NCBI GenBank assembly: GCA_000383735.1
Contig: KB912069.1
Coordinates: 38,051 to 102,050 of the forward strand
Direction: 5' to 3'
Source of the DNA: Verrucomicrobia bacterium SCGC AAA164-M04
GTDB taxonomy: Bacteria; Verrucomicrobiota; Verrucomicrobiae; Verrucomicrobiales; Akkermansiaceae
DNA: 64,000 nt
Within the stretch, counting starts at the first letter, position 1, and every line of letters starts with the position of its first letter. A program made the translations under genes and the position numbers. Shown here in pieces: positions 8,020 through 17,449 of the stretch. A model generated the notes under the pieces. The model was given only the letters and a program-made list of their open reading frames with translations. It searched no databases and was not told the origin of the DNA.

Positions 8020-11000
8020 GATCACCGCAACTGTCTTACGTGAACTTGGGCAATTCGACGCACCAAAAGACAATCTCTTAGTACGAGTAGACTTTGGCTC
8101 TGATAAATCATCTGATGTCCGCCTAAAAGAAGAAGACGACCCGCCCCGGTTTCGCTGTTACCAAGCGGGAGCACTGATTCTTATTCGGAACCTCCGCGAT
8201 CAACCTCTCTGGGTGAGAGGCTATCAGCTCGACTCAGATCGCCTTTTACTCATCAGGCCTTCAGACGAAGTCATCGCGGGAGGATGGCGCTTAAATTACA
8301 ACGATCTCATCTTCTTCTTACAGGCAGAAGAAAAAGGAATTCCTCCCGCACTCTTCCTCATCGAAGAAGACAAAGAACTCACCTTGAGCCGAAACAAGTC
8401 ACGTCTGGCCCTTGCCAAGATCGCTTTCGGACACCGCGTCCACGTCACTCCACTTAAAAATGGATGTCTCACCGGTGGCTCACGAAACTCTCTCATTGCT
8501 GCAACCACCTATCAACTCGATTACCATGACGTAATACGTGTGGACGAAAAGGAACCCCTTTCCCTCGAAGCCCTGAGGCGGATCACACAACAAACTGGAC
8601 AGCGATTTGTTCTTCCAGCGGGACGTCGAAGGGTTCGTGTTTCAAACGATCCCAACCGACTTTCGGGTGATAGCCTACTCCTCACCCCGGGTCTTGCTGG
8701 GCGCTTTGTTTTAGAGCTCGAGTTCGACCCTTACACAGGAATTGGCGAGCTGAAAGTTATCGAATCCACCGAGGCTATTCTTGTGAATGGCCAACAAGTC
8801 AGGGAAGAGCCCTTGCCGGATGGGTCGATGATTCGTCTCAGCAATCGTCAGGCCCTCCGTTGCCGCTTCTCAGATAACATTCTTGATGAAGAAAGGAACC
8901 TCGTTCGCCATCTTGAAGTGGAGAATCTCAACCACAGCTTTTGGAAAGGCGGAAAGACCATCGACAGCCTCTCTTTCCGGCTCGAGCGTAGTCAAATGAT
9001 GTGTATCATTGGCCCAAGTGGAAGCGGAAAAAGCACCCTTCTTGAAATCCTAGCTGGTCAACGAAAACCAAGGAATGGACAGGTTAAGCTAAATGGCATC
9101 TCACTCTACGACCGCCCAAAGAGGCTCGCGCCCTTAATCTCCTTTATGCCGCAGGAAGATGCCCTGACCGAGCAGCTTACCGTTTACGAGCACCTCGTCC
9201 ATGCCGCTGCCATTCGCCGCCCCCACCTCTCTACCGAATCGATCGAGAAACGCGTAAACTTCCTCGTCGGCGAGCTTGGACTAGAACGAATCGGGCACCG
9301 CCGGGTGGGTAGTCCGGAGTCCAAAAGTCTCAGCGGAGGTGAACGTTCCCGACTCAATGCGGGGCTCGACTTAGTTGGAGGCGGTGAAATTTTTCTCTTC
9401 GACGAGCCCATCTCGGGGCTTTCCTCGAAAGATGCCGAAAACGTCGTCGATGCCCTCCACAGTTTCGCAAGAGACAAGATCGTGGTTGCCTCCCTTCACC
9501 GTCCCAGCGAAAAAGTCTTAGAAGCTTTTGATACGGTCCTCCTCCTTGATCGTGGCGGAAAAATGGCATATTTGGGACCCCCAAAAGATCTAGTAAATTA
9601 CTTTCAACAAGCCTCCAAAGATTTACAGATCGAGCGTCAATCCGATCTCACCCCTCAGGGAGCTGATTTTGTTTTCGATATTCTCGAAACTACAATGCTG
9701 AAGCTCCACGCCCCTGGTAAATCGCGCAGACGTTTCCAGCCCGAGTTCTGGCAGGAAAGATTTGAGAACCACTGCGTAATGGACCATCTCTCTCTGCCAA
9801 AGCCCAGCCCCATTGCCGATGAACTCGATTTACCAACCGCCGATGACCAAGTCGCAGCGCCTGAACCTCCGGCGCACGGACGTCGGCAGAAGTGGATGAT
9901 TTTCAAAACCTACCTAGCACGGGCCGCTAAATCAAAATTCCGCCACCGGGGAACTTTCAACTCTATTTTGTTGGAAGCTCCACTACTCGCAGGACTGATC
10001 GGCCTAACCTTGAGAGCTTCCCCCGATGGCAGCTACCAATTCCATTCGGCTCTTCATCTGCCCTCTTACCTCTTTCTGGCCGTTACGGTAGCGATGTTTT
10101 TCGGTCTCACCAACAGCGCAACCGAAGTCCTTCGAGATCGCCCGATTTTAAGACGCGAGCGTAATTGCCGACCACACCCCATTCTTTATCTTAGCTCAAA
10201 ATTCTCAGTGCTAATTCTCACGGTAGCAGTTCAATCCGCGGTCTTTATCGCGGTTGCGCATCAGATTCTTGATCTTCGTCACATGTTTTGGAATCACCTC
10301 GGTTGGATGATTCTCACGGGATCCTGTGGAACTGCGCTGGCCCTTATGGTCTCAGTAATTTCGCGATCCGAGCGCACTGCCCTAGGATCCATTCCCTTGA
10401 TCCTTGTTCCACAAATTCTTCTCGCAGGCGCCCTCATTCCCTTCACCGAAATGAACCGCGGGCTCTTTGTCGGTGGGGATGAAGGTCGCGATAATGGAGG
10501 TGAACCGGTGCCTTCAGCCATCATGCCGCTGCGCTATGCTTTTGAAGGCAGCATTGTGACTCAAGCCACCGCGAATCGCTTTGAAAAAACTCGCCGGCCC
10601 ATTCAGAAAACGATCGATATACTCAAAGACAAAGAAGAGCTAAAACTGTCAGAAGAAGATGAACTCAAAAAGGCCGGAGATAAGATTGGAGTTCTCTTTG
10701 CATCGGTTGCAAAAACTTCCTCTGAGGCTGACGAAATCCTAAGTGATCCACTTGGGCAATTAGAACAACTTCAAAAGGAGGAGATGGAAGGAGTTAAACC
10801 CGAACTCGATCGCGATACTCGCTCAGTTTCTCAATTCTTTGTGAACGAACGGGTCGAAAACATGGTAGATCTTGCCGAGACTCTGAGACTTGATCGCAGG
10901 AGAAATGATAAACCCAACATTTTCTTGGCAAAAGAAAAGCCCCTCTTTGGCGTCAATCTGAGTACCCAATGGTATTGCCGAATCTTTTTGATACTCCTTA

Positions 11001-11059
11001 CAACTGCTTTCCTTCTCCCAGCCGCGAGCTTTCTTAACTACTCACTCACCCGGCGTTAA
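7997..11059 (+). CDS. ABCG/White-type ABC transporter with FHA-like N-terminal domains
   Basis: 1020 residues. The N-terminal ~310 residues look like two FHA-like beta modules (for example ILVNGQQVREEPLPDGSMIRL). The ATPase domain follows: Walker A GPSGSGKST, Q-loop MPQED, signature LSGGERSR, Walker B IFLFDEP and the H-loop SLHRPS. The C-terminal ~370 residues carry about six membrane spans of the ABC-2 type with a long charged, probably soluble, loop before the last span. ATPase before membrane domain in one chain is the ABCG half-transporter order. FHA domains bind phosphothreonine, so control by a Ser/Thr kinase is a reasonable inference. The substrate is unknown. Its end overlaps the convergent roadblock gene by 18 bp. 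Confidence 0.85.
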   Translation: MQAVGNGKITATVLRELGQFDAPKDNLLVRVDFGSDKSSDVRLKEEDDPPRFRCYQAGALILIRNLRDQPLWVRGYQLDSDRLLLIRPSDEVIAGGWRLNYNDLIFFLQAEEKGIPPALFLIEEDKELTLSRNKSRLALAKIAFGHRVHVTPLKNGCLTGGSRNSLIAATTYQLDYHDVIRVDEKEPLSLEALRRITQQTGQRFVLPAGRRRVRVSNDPNRLSGDSLLLTPGLAGRFVLELEFDPYTGIGELKVIESTEAILVNGQQVREEPLPDGSMIRLSNRQALRCRFSDNILDEERNLVRHLEVENLNHSFWKGGKTIDSLSFRLERSQMMCIIGPSGSGKSTLLEILAGQRKPRNGQVKLNGISLYDRPKRLAPLISFMPQEDALTEQLTVYEHLVHAAAIRRPHLSTESIEKRVNFLVGELGLERIGHRRVGSPESKSLSGGERSRLNAGLDLVGGGEIFLFDEPISGLSSKDAENVVDALHSFARDKIVVASLHRPSEKVLEAFDTVLLLDRGGKMAYLGPPKDLVNYFQQASKDLQIERQSDLTPQGADFVFDILETTMLKLHAPGKSRRRFQPEFWQERFENHCVMDHLSLPKPSPIADELDLPTADDQVAAPEPPAHGRRQKWMIFKTYLARAAKSKFRHRGTFNSILLEAPLLAGLIGLTLRASPDGSYQFHSALHLPSYLFLAVTVAMFFGLTNSATEVLRDRPILRRERNCRPHPILYLSSKFSVLILTVAVQSAVFIAVAHQILDLRHMFWNHLGWMILTGSCGTALALMVSVISRSERTALGSIPLILVPQILLAGALIPFTEMNRGLFVGGDEGRDNGGEPVPSAIMPLRYAFEGSIVTQATANRFEKTRRPIQKTIDILKDKEELKLSEEDELKKAGDKIGVLFASVAKTSSEADEILSDPLGQLEQLQKEEMEGVKPELDRDTRSVSQFFVNERVENMVDLAETLRLDRRRNDKPNIFLAKEKPLFGVNLSTQWYCRIFLILLTTAFLLPAASFLNYSLTRR

Positions 11060-11755
11060 AGAACGCGAAAGCGCTGTTTTAAAGCTCCGGCGGATCAGCG
11101 TCAGCGCTTCGGAGGTCAATGGCCGAGCGACTACCAGCCCAGCAATAGAATGCCCTTCCTTAGTTTCGAGCGGGAGAATTTCTATCATTCGATCCTCAGA
11201 AATCATGACCTGCAGAAGCCCTCTGGGGTCGACTACACCTTTAGTGATTGAAGCATGAACAAGTGATCTCGCGACTTTGATCAACTTCTCACTTCCTACT
11301 TCATCAAGCATAACCTGCCCCTTCGGATCGCAGACAAATGCAGCCAGAATAGGAGTCTGTTTTTTTAGCCAATCTGAAAATGCGCTAAGCGCACGAGGCA
11401 GCGACGGAAGCCCAGAAGAGCGCGTAGCTTTTTTTGCAGAAGTAGTCGAAGCAACCGGAGATTGTTGTTCATAAAACGAATCAGGTCGGACCGGCTGCTT
11501 GTTCTTTTCAACCGCCGGGTGAGCTGGCTTAGGTTTTGGCGCAGCCTGAGAAAACGGATTGGATGGTTCGGAACCAATCGATTGAAACGGCGGAGTAGAA
11601 GAATTGGGTTCCCCGTCGAAACCCTCAAAATCCTCACCAAAAACTGATTCGTGAGAAGGGATTTGTGATACCGGAGTTTTGGCTAGCAATCCTTCAGCAA
11701 GCGACCGGACTTCGTCTGGGTCGAGCCACTGACTCACAACTTCGTTCTCGTTCAT
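11042..11755 (-). CDS. Roadblock/LC7-like protein with disordered N-terminal half
   Basis: 237 residues. Residues 1-120 are polar, rich in Pro/Ser/Gln and probably disordered. The C-terminal ~110 residues (LAAFVCDPKGQVMLDEVGSEKLIKVA through HSIAGLVVARPLTSEALTLI) have the alternating pattern of a roadblock/LC7 fold, usually a regulator of small GTPases or a polarity factor. The start lies 4 bp after the stop codon of the ParA-like gene, so the two form an operon. The 3' end overlaps the convergent transporter gene. The fold call is by pattern only. Confidence 0.6.
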   Translation of the reverse strand: MNENEVVSQWLDPDEVRSLAEGLLAKTPVSQIPSHESVFGEDFEGFDGEPNSSTPPFQSIGSEPSNPFSQAAPKPKPAHPAVEKNKQPVRPDSFYEQQSPVASTTSAKKATRSSGLPSLPRALSAFSDWLKKQTPILAAFVCDPKGQVMLDEVGSEKLIKVARSLVHASITKGVVDPRGLLQVMISEDRMIEILPLETKEGHSIAGLVVARPLTSEALTLIRRSFKTALSRSLTPGE

Positions 11756-11759
11756 AGTT

Positions 11760-12536
11760 TTAGGCTGGAATCGGAGGATTGATGCGCCCCTCTAGCTCAA
11801 GACGGAGTTGTTCAAAAATCGCCAAAGTCTCTGAGCCTTCTGCCATCACTCCAACTGGAAGACCCCTCGCACTAGCTTGCACATAGAGATCATTCCTGGG
11901 GATTTCAGTCTGCATCACCATTTCCTCTGGAAGAAGTCCTCGAAGTGCTTGGGCAGATTCTAAGCTTTCAGAGAGCTCCTTTTTCACCATCGTCAAAACG
12001 ACTCCAAGAACCTGAAGGCTGGGGTTGACAGCGCGCATCCGGGTCAATGCTTCCAGCATCTTGGGAACTGAACGAACCCCAAGTGGTTCGGATTGCTGGG
12101 GCACTATTACCCCATTCGAAACTCCAAGAACATCAGCAGTGACACCAAATAACCCCGCTGCCGTATCAAAAATACAGACATCGTATTTCATTGCGCGGAT
12201 TTGTGAGACAAAACCCCTTATTCGGTGGACGTTTCCAGAAACCGGACCGCTCCCAAATTCGTAGGCACTACTCTGACCAGCCGCAACAAGACTAAATGTT
12301 GGAAGACGGGTAGGCACAATAAGCTCCCCAACATTCATAACTGGATTTTCGAGGAAATCGTAAAAGCCAGAGAGATGGCGCGATTGGCGAGTCAGGGAAA
12401 GTCCCACTGAACCCTGAGGATCGGTATCAACAAGCAAAGTTTTGCGCCCACTGCGGGCGAAGGCATAGGCTAGATTAATGGAGAGAGTCGTTTTTCCGAC
12501 GCCTCCTTTTTGACTGGTGATGGCTAGAGTGGTCAC
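11760..12536 (-). CDS. ParA/MinD-type ATPase
   Basis: 258 residues from a GTG at 12536, which puts TTLAITSQKGGVGKTT at the N-terminus as usual; a TTG at 12578 would add 14 residues. The deviant Walker A KGGVGKTT, switch I LLVDTDPQG and Walker B CIFDTAAG are all present. ParA proteins dimerise on ATP, bind DNA or membrane and position cargo. No ParB gene is adjacent; instead a roadblock-like gene follows after 4 bp, so this pair may position a protein complex rather than segregate DNA. That role is inference. Confidence 0.85.
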   Translation of the reverse strand: MTTLAITSQKGGVGKTTLSINLAYAFARSGRKTLLVDTDPQGSVGLSLTRQSRHLSGFYDFLENPVMNVGELIVPTRLPTFSLVAAGQSSAYEFGSGPVSGNVHRIRGFVSQIRAMKYDVCIFDTAAGLFGVTADVLGVSNGVIVPQQSEPLGVRSVPKMLEALTRMRAVNPSLQVLGVVLTMVKKELSESLESAQALRGLLPEEMVMQTEIPRNDLYVQASARGLPVGVMAEGSETLAIFEQLRLELEGRINPPIPA

Positions 12537-12675
12537 TGAAAAAAAATCTGAAATGAGATTCGGGAAACCTATTCCCAATTGGCCTTGCGCAATGGAATCA
12601 TTTAGAAGCTCCTTTGTCTGGTCATTTTCTCTCTATTTCTTAATTTCAGAAAGCCCGCACTAGGGTGGATCCATC

Positions 12676-14904
12676 ATGCGAGCATACTTTTCAATCCTGC
12701 CTCTTCTATACGTCTTTCAGCTATCTTCATGTTCGGATGAAAAAACCACGGAAAAAAAAGATGTTGAGAAGAACTATTTTTCTGATGCCGAGGTCCCGGA
12801 TAGCGCCATTGATTTTAAAAATGAAATGGCCACAGGTGAGACTGATTTCCTCAGATCTTTATCCACCCACCAGATCGCCTGGCAAAAATGGAATCACGAG
12901 ATCCTTAAGAAAGCGACAGATGCTCAGCTCCCGATCTTTGCCCTCTTATGTTCGCCTCTCGGAAGCGCCTCGCGCACCGTCGTTGACGAGCTAAACGAGA
13001 ACCAAGACCTTCGAGGAATAATCTCCAGCCAAGCGATCTGCACAGTGATAGACTCAACGGTAAACCCTGAAATGGCTAATTTGGGATACCGTCTCTCTGC
13101 AGAAGAGAAAAAAAGTGCCGCTTTCCCCATGATTATTTGGTTGAGCCATGAGGGCTCACCCATTGCTTCAGACCCCGTAGGGAATATCTCCGGGCGCGAA
13201 TTGAAGGTCGTCGTCTCAAACCTCGCGAACGTGGTAGAGGACCTTTGGACCAAATCATCGCGATACACAGTTGAAAACAGTCGGAGCGAAAATGAAAAAA
13301 GACAGCTTCGCTTAGAACCAAACATCGAGGAGCTTAAACAGCCGATAACACGCAATGAACTCTTTCAAAGAGAAACTCGCCAACTCAGTTCTCTTTATAG
13401 CTTCGGAGACAAGAATCTGGATTTTATTGGAGGATTGATTCCCTCCAGCAGCATCGAACTTCTTGCTATCGGATCACGTTCGGCAAATTTAACGGGAGAA
13501 GTTCGCGAGCAAAGCAGAAAAGCTGCTAAAGTAATGACCCTAGAGCTAACCTCGGGGGCTCTCAAGGATCACCTGACCGGTTCTTATTTCTACGCGCGGA
13601 GAACAGACGATTGGACGCTTCCCTTTTTTTCTACAGACCTCCTTTCCCAAGCTAAAGTCGCCGCAACTTTAATGAAGGTTGGTAATCTCCTCGGTGATGA
13701 AAGATTCACCAAGCAGGGTTTAGAATTACTTGAACTCCTAGAAACCGAATGGCTGGCGAAAGAAATTTCTAGTAAATGCCCAAATGGTAACGCTGATATT
13801 GCTGGGGCATTTCTTTGGGATTATAGAACTCTTAAAAAAATCCTCGATCCAGATCAGCTTAAGGTAGCCACCATCGCATTTTCCCTCGAACCTACCGGTA
13901 ATATTCCACTCGAAACCGATCCTCTTGGAAACTATTTCAACCTCAATTCACTTCGAGGTAAAACTTCCACCCAAGAAGTCGCCGACGAGCTTCAACTTTC
14001 GGTGGAAGAAGCTTCAAAGGCCGTGAAGACCATAAAATCTAAACTACTGACATTTCGCAGGGAGCAAATTAAAATCACAAGGGAAAGCACTTTGACTGTT
14101 AAAGATCTAGCCTTGGTTCTAAGAGCTCAAATCCTAAGAGCCAACCATACTGGATCACCAGCTCATTTCGACGCAGCTAAAGCAATCGCAAATAGAATCT
14201 TATCTGATTACTGGAAGCCCGAAAAAGGATTGTTCCGTATTTCATCAGATTCAACAATGGTTCCCGCACGGTGCCAAGATGTCATGGCAGTTGGTCGGTC
14301 TTTGAACGAACTTTACCAAGCTACCCTCGACCAACATTGGCTAAAAAGCGCAACTGAAATTGTAGACCATAACATTCAGCAATTCGGCTATTCAGGTAAG
14401 ATTCTGACCGAAGTCACGAAAGAGGAACAGATTGTTCCTTTAAAGCAATTCAGTGTGAGTATGATTTTTGGTGAATCTACCCTAGGCATCTCTGATCAAA
14501 CTTTGAGCCGACTTTACGCCCTGACCGGAAATGAGACTTATGGTGGCATCGTAGACGCTCACCGAAAATATATCGCCCGTCAGGCAAAAGGCAGAGTGGT
14601 GTATCATACCGACTACATTTCATCATGTTCCCTCGGTGATTCCCCTCTGATGGCCATTCTTCAGGGGGATATAGGCAGTAAACTTGGCAAACAATTCATT
14701 TCTATTCTAAACGCTCCAAAACATCTATCGTTCCTCACCATTCGCCCGGAATCCGCCAACCCGCTTCTCACACCCCTCACTGGGCTTCCACCAGCTAAAG
14801 GAACAGCTTCGGTTGTCCTCACTCGTGCCGGCGAAGCCCTCGGACAGATATCTACGAGTGAGGAACTTACCGAACTTCTTGACTCAGTCATCTCCGGCGA
14901 GTGA
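12676..14904 (+). CDS. Lipoprotein related to the DUF255/YyaL thioredoxin-like family
   Basis: 742 residues with a lipoprotein signal (lipobox LSSC at residues 16-19). Residues ~65-200 resemble the DUF255 thioredoxin-like domain (AWQKWNHEILKKATDAQLPIFALLCS, then FPMIIWLSHEG), but the CHWCH active site is replaced by CSPLGSA, so redox activity is unlikely. The remainder is helical with repeats such as DLLSQAKVAATLMKVG and RNHTGSPAHFDAAKAIANRIL, like the (alpha/alpha)6 part of YyaL proteins. Location would be the periplasmic face of a membrane. The substrate is unknown. hisB begins 40 bp later. Confidence 0.7.
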   Translation: MRAYFSILPLLYVFQLSSCSDEKTTEKKDVEKNYFSDAEVPDSAIDFKNEMATGETDFLRSLSTHQIAWQKWNHEILKKATDAQLPIFALLCSPLGSASRTVVDELNENQDLRGIISSQAICTVIDSTVNPEMANLGYRLSAEEKKSAAFPMIIWLSHEGSPIASDPVGNISGRELKVVVSNLANVVEDLWTKSSRYTVENSRSENEKRQLRLEPNIEELKQPITRNELFQRETRQLSSLYSFGDKNLDFIGGLIPSSSIELLAIGSRSANLTGEVREQSRKAAKVMTLELTSGALKDHLTGSYFYARRTDDWTLPFFSTDLLSQAKVAATLMKVGNLLGDERFTKQGLELLELLETEWLAKEISSKCPNGNADIAGAFLWDYRTLKKILDPDQLKVATIAFSLEPTGNIPLETDPLGNYFNLNSLRGKTSTQEVADELQLSVEEASKAVKTIKSKLLTFRREQIKITRESTLTVKDLALVLRAQILRANHTGSPAHFDAAKAIANRILSDYWKPEKGLFRISSDSTMVPARCQDVMAVGRSLNELYQATLDQHWLKSATEIVDHNIQQFGYSGKILTEVTKEEQIVPLKQFSVSMIFGESTLGISDQTLSRLYALTGNETYGGIVDAHRKYIARQAKGRVVYHTDYISSCSLGDSPLMAILQGDIGSKLGKQFISILNAPKHLSFLTIRPESANPLLTPLTGLPPAKGTASVVLTRAGEALGQISTSEELTELLDSVISGE

Positions 14905-14944
14905 GTGTCTTCTCGTCCCAAATATTTTATCTTCACTCTATTCT

Positions 14945-15535
14945 ATGAGCAACCGCACCGCATCACAGGCACGCAATACCGCCGAAACTAAGATCAAGCT
15001 CAGCCTCGATCTTGATGGTTCCGGCAAATCCTCAATTGCCACTAGGATTCCATTCTTTGATCACATGTTAACCCTCTTCTCTCGTCACTCGCTCATCGAC
15101 TTGAATGTCGAAGTCGATGGTGATGTTGAAGTCGATTTCCACCACACCGTAGAGGACACTGGTATTGTCCTCGGTGAATGCATCAAGACCGCTATGGGAG
15201 ACAAAGATGGCATTCGACGCTACGGACACGCCTACGTGCCGATGGACGAGACCCTTTGCCGCAGCGTGATCGATCTGAGCAACCGCCCGCAACTCGAACT
15301 CCGGACACCTAAACAAACTGCAGATGCTCAGAACTTCCCTTTTACCCTCGTGGAGGAATTCTGCCGCGCACTCTCTTCAAACCTTCGCTGCAACCTCCAC
15401 ATCGAAGTTCTTTATGGCCGAGACGGGCACCACGTTGCCGAGTCGGTTTTTAAATCCATGGCCGTCGCACTTCGGATCGCTTCGGAAAACGACCCGCGCC
15501 GCGAAGGTATCCCATCCACTAAGGAAGTGCTCTAA
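14945..15535 (+). CDS. hisB: Imidazoleglycerol-phosphate dehydratase
   Basis: 196 residues from the ATG at 14945, the start that matches the family length; the frame is open further upstream into the preceding gene but without family similarity. FFDHMLTLFSRHS, DFHHTVEDTGI, GRDGHHVAESVFK are the manganese-binding histidine motifs of HisB dehydratase. It converts imidazole-glycerol phosphate to imidazole-acetol phosphate in histidine synthesis. It is monofunctional, without the phosphatase domain of enterobacterial HisB. hisH follows after 6 bp. Confidence 0.97.
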   Translation: MSNRTASQARNTAETKIKLSLDLDGSGKSSIATRIPFFDHMLTLFSRHSLIDLNVEVDGDVEVDFHHTVEDTGIVLGECIKTAMGDKDGIRRYGHAYVPMDETLCRSVIDLSNRPQLELRTPKQTADAQNFPFTLVEEFCRALSSNLRCNLHIEVLYGRDGHHVAESVFKSMAVALRIASENDPRREGIPSTKEVL

Positions 15536-15541
15536 ATCGAT

Positions 15542-16153
15542 ATGAAACTCGGAATGATCGACTACGGTCGGGGCAATCTTCGAAGTGTCATCAACGCCTG
15601 CAAAGCATTGGGTCATGACCCCACCCTAATTACCAAGCCTGAAGAGCTAGAACAATTTACGCATCTCATCTTCCCTGGCCAAGGATCTTTCGGAGACTGC
15701 ATGGAAAGCCTGCACCGGCTGGGACTAGACAAGCCCCTTCAAGAATGGATTGCGGCGGGAAAGCCCTACTTCGGGATCTGTGTGGGCTTTCAGCTCCTTT
15801 TTGAGGCTAGTGAAGAATCGCCCGGCACTGCCGGACTAGGAGTCGTATCCGGGACCGTCAAACGATTTACCAGCAAAGATATCAAAATTCCCCACATGGG
15901 ATGGAATGCTACCCTCCACACGAAAGAGAACTCTCCTTACTGGGCCAAGTTTAATGCTGCCCCTTACTTCTATTTCGTCCACTCGTATTATCCGGACGGC
16001 GTGGATCCTAAAATTGTTTCAGCAACTTGCAACTACGGCGACGAAACCTTTTGTGCAGCTATTGAGCAGGGAAAACTGTTTGCCACGCAGTTTCACCCAG
16101 AAAAGAGCCAACATGCCGGACTCAAACTACTCGAAAACTTCTTCAATGCCTAA
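15542..16153 (+). CDS. hisH: Imidazole glycerol phosphate synthase glutaminase subunit
   Basis: 203 residues, class I glutamine amidotransferase. The nucleophile is C80 in YFGICVGFQLLFE, and the His/Glu pair is in TQFHPEKS near residue 185. HisH supplies ammonia to HisF, which is encoded elsewhere in this window (22493-23263). It sits 6 bp after hisB, forming a two-gene operon. Confidence 0.97.
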   Translation: MKLGMIDYGRGNLRSVINACKALGHDPTLITKPEELEQFTHLIFPGQGSFGDCMESLHRLGLDKPLQEWIAAGKPYFGICVGFQLLFEASEESPGTAGLGVVSGTVKRFTSKDIKIPHMGWNATLHTKENSPYWAKFNAAPYFYFVHSYYPDGVDPKIVSATCNYGDETFCAAIEQGKLFATQFHPEKSQHAGLKLLENFFNA

Positions 16154-16171
16154 ATGACATAGGCTGACACG

Positions 16172-16201
16172 AAAAAAGCCGGCCGTTTCCGCCCAGCTTT
16201 T
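16172..16201 (-). terminator. Terminator of rpmB, also facing hisH
   Basis: Read on the minus strand, AAAAGCTGG pairs with CCGGCTTTT (9 bp with one wobble) around a 12-base loop, followed by a T run. It sits between the convergent hisH and rpmB genes and may serve both. Confidence 0.65.
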
Positions 16202-16226
16202 GAAGGAGTAGAAAATAAAAAGCGCC

Positions 16227-16490
16227 TTAAATCAGGCCTGCTTTTTTCAGAGTCACATATGCACCATTCTTGTTGATGGTCTTAAGCGCCTTTGCGCTCG
16301 CCTTCACGCGAACATACTTACTGAGCTCCGGAACCCAAACTCGCTTGGTGTGAAGGTTAGGAGAAACTTTGCGCTTCACCGTCTTGGTCACGTGACGGCC
16401 AATGCCGCCTTTCTTTTTGGCCAAACCAGAACGGTGGATTTTACGTCCAACACGAACTTTAGAACCGCGGATACTGCATACTTTTGCCAT
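16227..16490 (-). CDS. rpmB: 50S ribosomal protein L28
   Basis: 87 residues, strongly basic. It begins MAKVCSIRGSKVRVG and contains HTKRVWVPELSKYVRVKAS, the conserved L28 core. It is a structural protein of the large ribosomal subunit. The CxxC zinc pairs of zinc-binding L28 forms are absent; only one Cys is present. The gene is monocistronic here. Confidence 0.95.
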   Translation of the reverse strand: MAKVCSIRGSKVRVGRKIHRSGLAKKKGGIGRHVTKTVKRKVSPNLHTKRVWVPELSKYVRVKASAKALKTINKNGAYVTLKKAGLI

Positions 16491-16633
16491 AGATCTTGAA
16501 AACTGGTGGGTGGGTGAGATATGCGAAATTCAGAATGGGTCAAGCCGTTTCCGAAAATTCCTTAAGGTTTTTCATTCCTATTATTTAACAGGATGAACTG
16601 GAAATCCCCTTTCAGGTATGATTTTCTCGCTGT

Positions 16634-17449
16634 GTGGAAGCCCCGATTCTCCTTGATTACTTAAAGCAGCTCGAAAAACAGGGAGTCGACCATGTAGAAA
16701 TCGACGACCACGCCCGGTCAGTTCTTCGCGAGCTCTACACCCGCGGAAGTGCCCGCCGCCCTGCGAAACCCAGTATAGTTGGAACCAATAAGCAGTTACA
16801 GCCGGACTCAATCGTCGCGCAAGGTAACACCGCAGCCGAAAAGATAGCCTCGCTTGCCAACATCGCCAAAACCTGGCAACCGGCACGATCCCTTGGCAGT
16901 CTCCGGGATACTATGGTTTTCTCCGCCGGCAATCCCGAAGCTGATTTCATGCTCGTCGGCGAAGCCCCTGGATTTCAGGAAGAACAAAAACTCGAACCTT
17001 TCGTAGGCCCAGCCGGAGAAAAACTTAATCAAATCCTCAAGGCTATGGGGCTCGCACGCGAAAAGGTCTATATTTCCAATGTTTGTAAATTCCGGCCTGC
17101 CACCCGGAACCAAACCACTAACAACCGCAAACCCTCTCCCGAAGAAATGGCAACTTTCCTTCCATTTGTGAAGGCCGAGATTGATATCGTAAAACCAAGC
17201 GTCATCGTTGCGCTCGGAGGCAGCGCGGCTCAGGGCCTTCTCGGCTCTGATAAACCAGTTGGCCAACTGCGTGAATCTTGGCACCAATTCCAAGGAATCC
17301 CTCTCCGTGTTACCTACCACCCTTCCTATCTTTTGAGGCAAGAGGACGGACTCGGCGAAAAACGCAAGGTCTGGGAGGATATGCTAGCCATCATGGAAAA
17401 ACTTGGACTTCCAGTTTCCGAAAAACAACGCAGCTACTTCAAGAAGTAG
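16634..17449 (+). CDS. Family 4-type uracil-DNA glycosylase lacking most Fe-S cysteines
   Basis: 271 residues from a GTG at 16634. Motif 1 GEAPGFQEEQ and FVGPAGEKLN and motif 2 YHPSYLLR mark a family 4 uracil-DNA glycosylase, which removes uracil from DNA. The N-terminal ~90 residues are an extra helical/linker region. Family 4 enzymes normally hold a 4Fe-4S cluster with four Cys, the first two before the VFG-GNP segment (as C-x-x-C). Here that place reads WQPARSLGSLRD and only one Cys (VCKFRP) remains, so the cluster is probably lost. The stop codon abuts that of convergent uppP. Confidence 0.85.
   Translation: MEAPILLDYLKQLEKQGVDHVEIDDHARSVLRELYTRGSARRPAKPSIVGTNKQLQPDSIVAQGNTAAEKIASLANIAKTWQPARSLGSLRDTMVFSAGNPEADFMLVGEAPGFQEEQKLEPFVGPAGEKLNQILKAMGLAREKVYISNVCKFRPATRNQTTNNRKPSPEEMATFLPFVKAEIDIVKPSVIVALGGSAAQGLLGSDKPVGQLRESWHQFQGIPLRVTYHPSYLLRQEDGLGEKRKVWEDMLAIMEKLGLPVSEKQRSYFKK

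Noticed and set aside
14813..14944. 44-residue N-terminal extension of HisB
   Set aside because: It overlaps the preceding lipoprotein gene and exceeds the normal HisB length; the ATG at 14945 fits the family.
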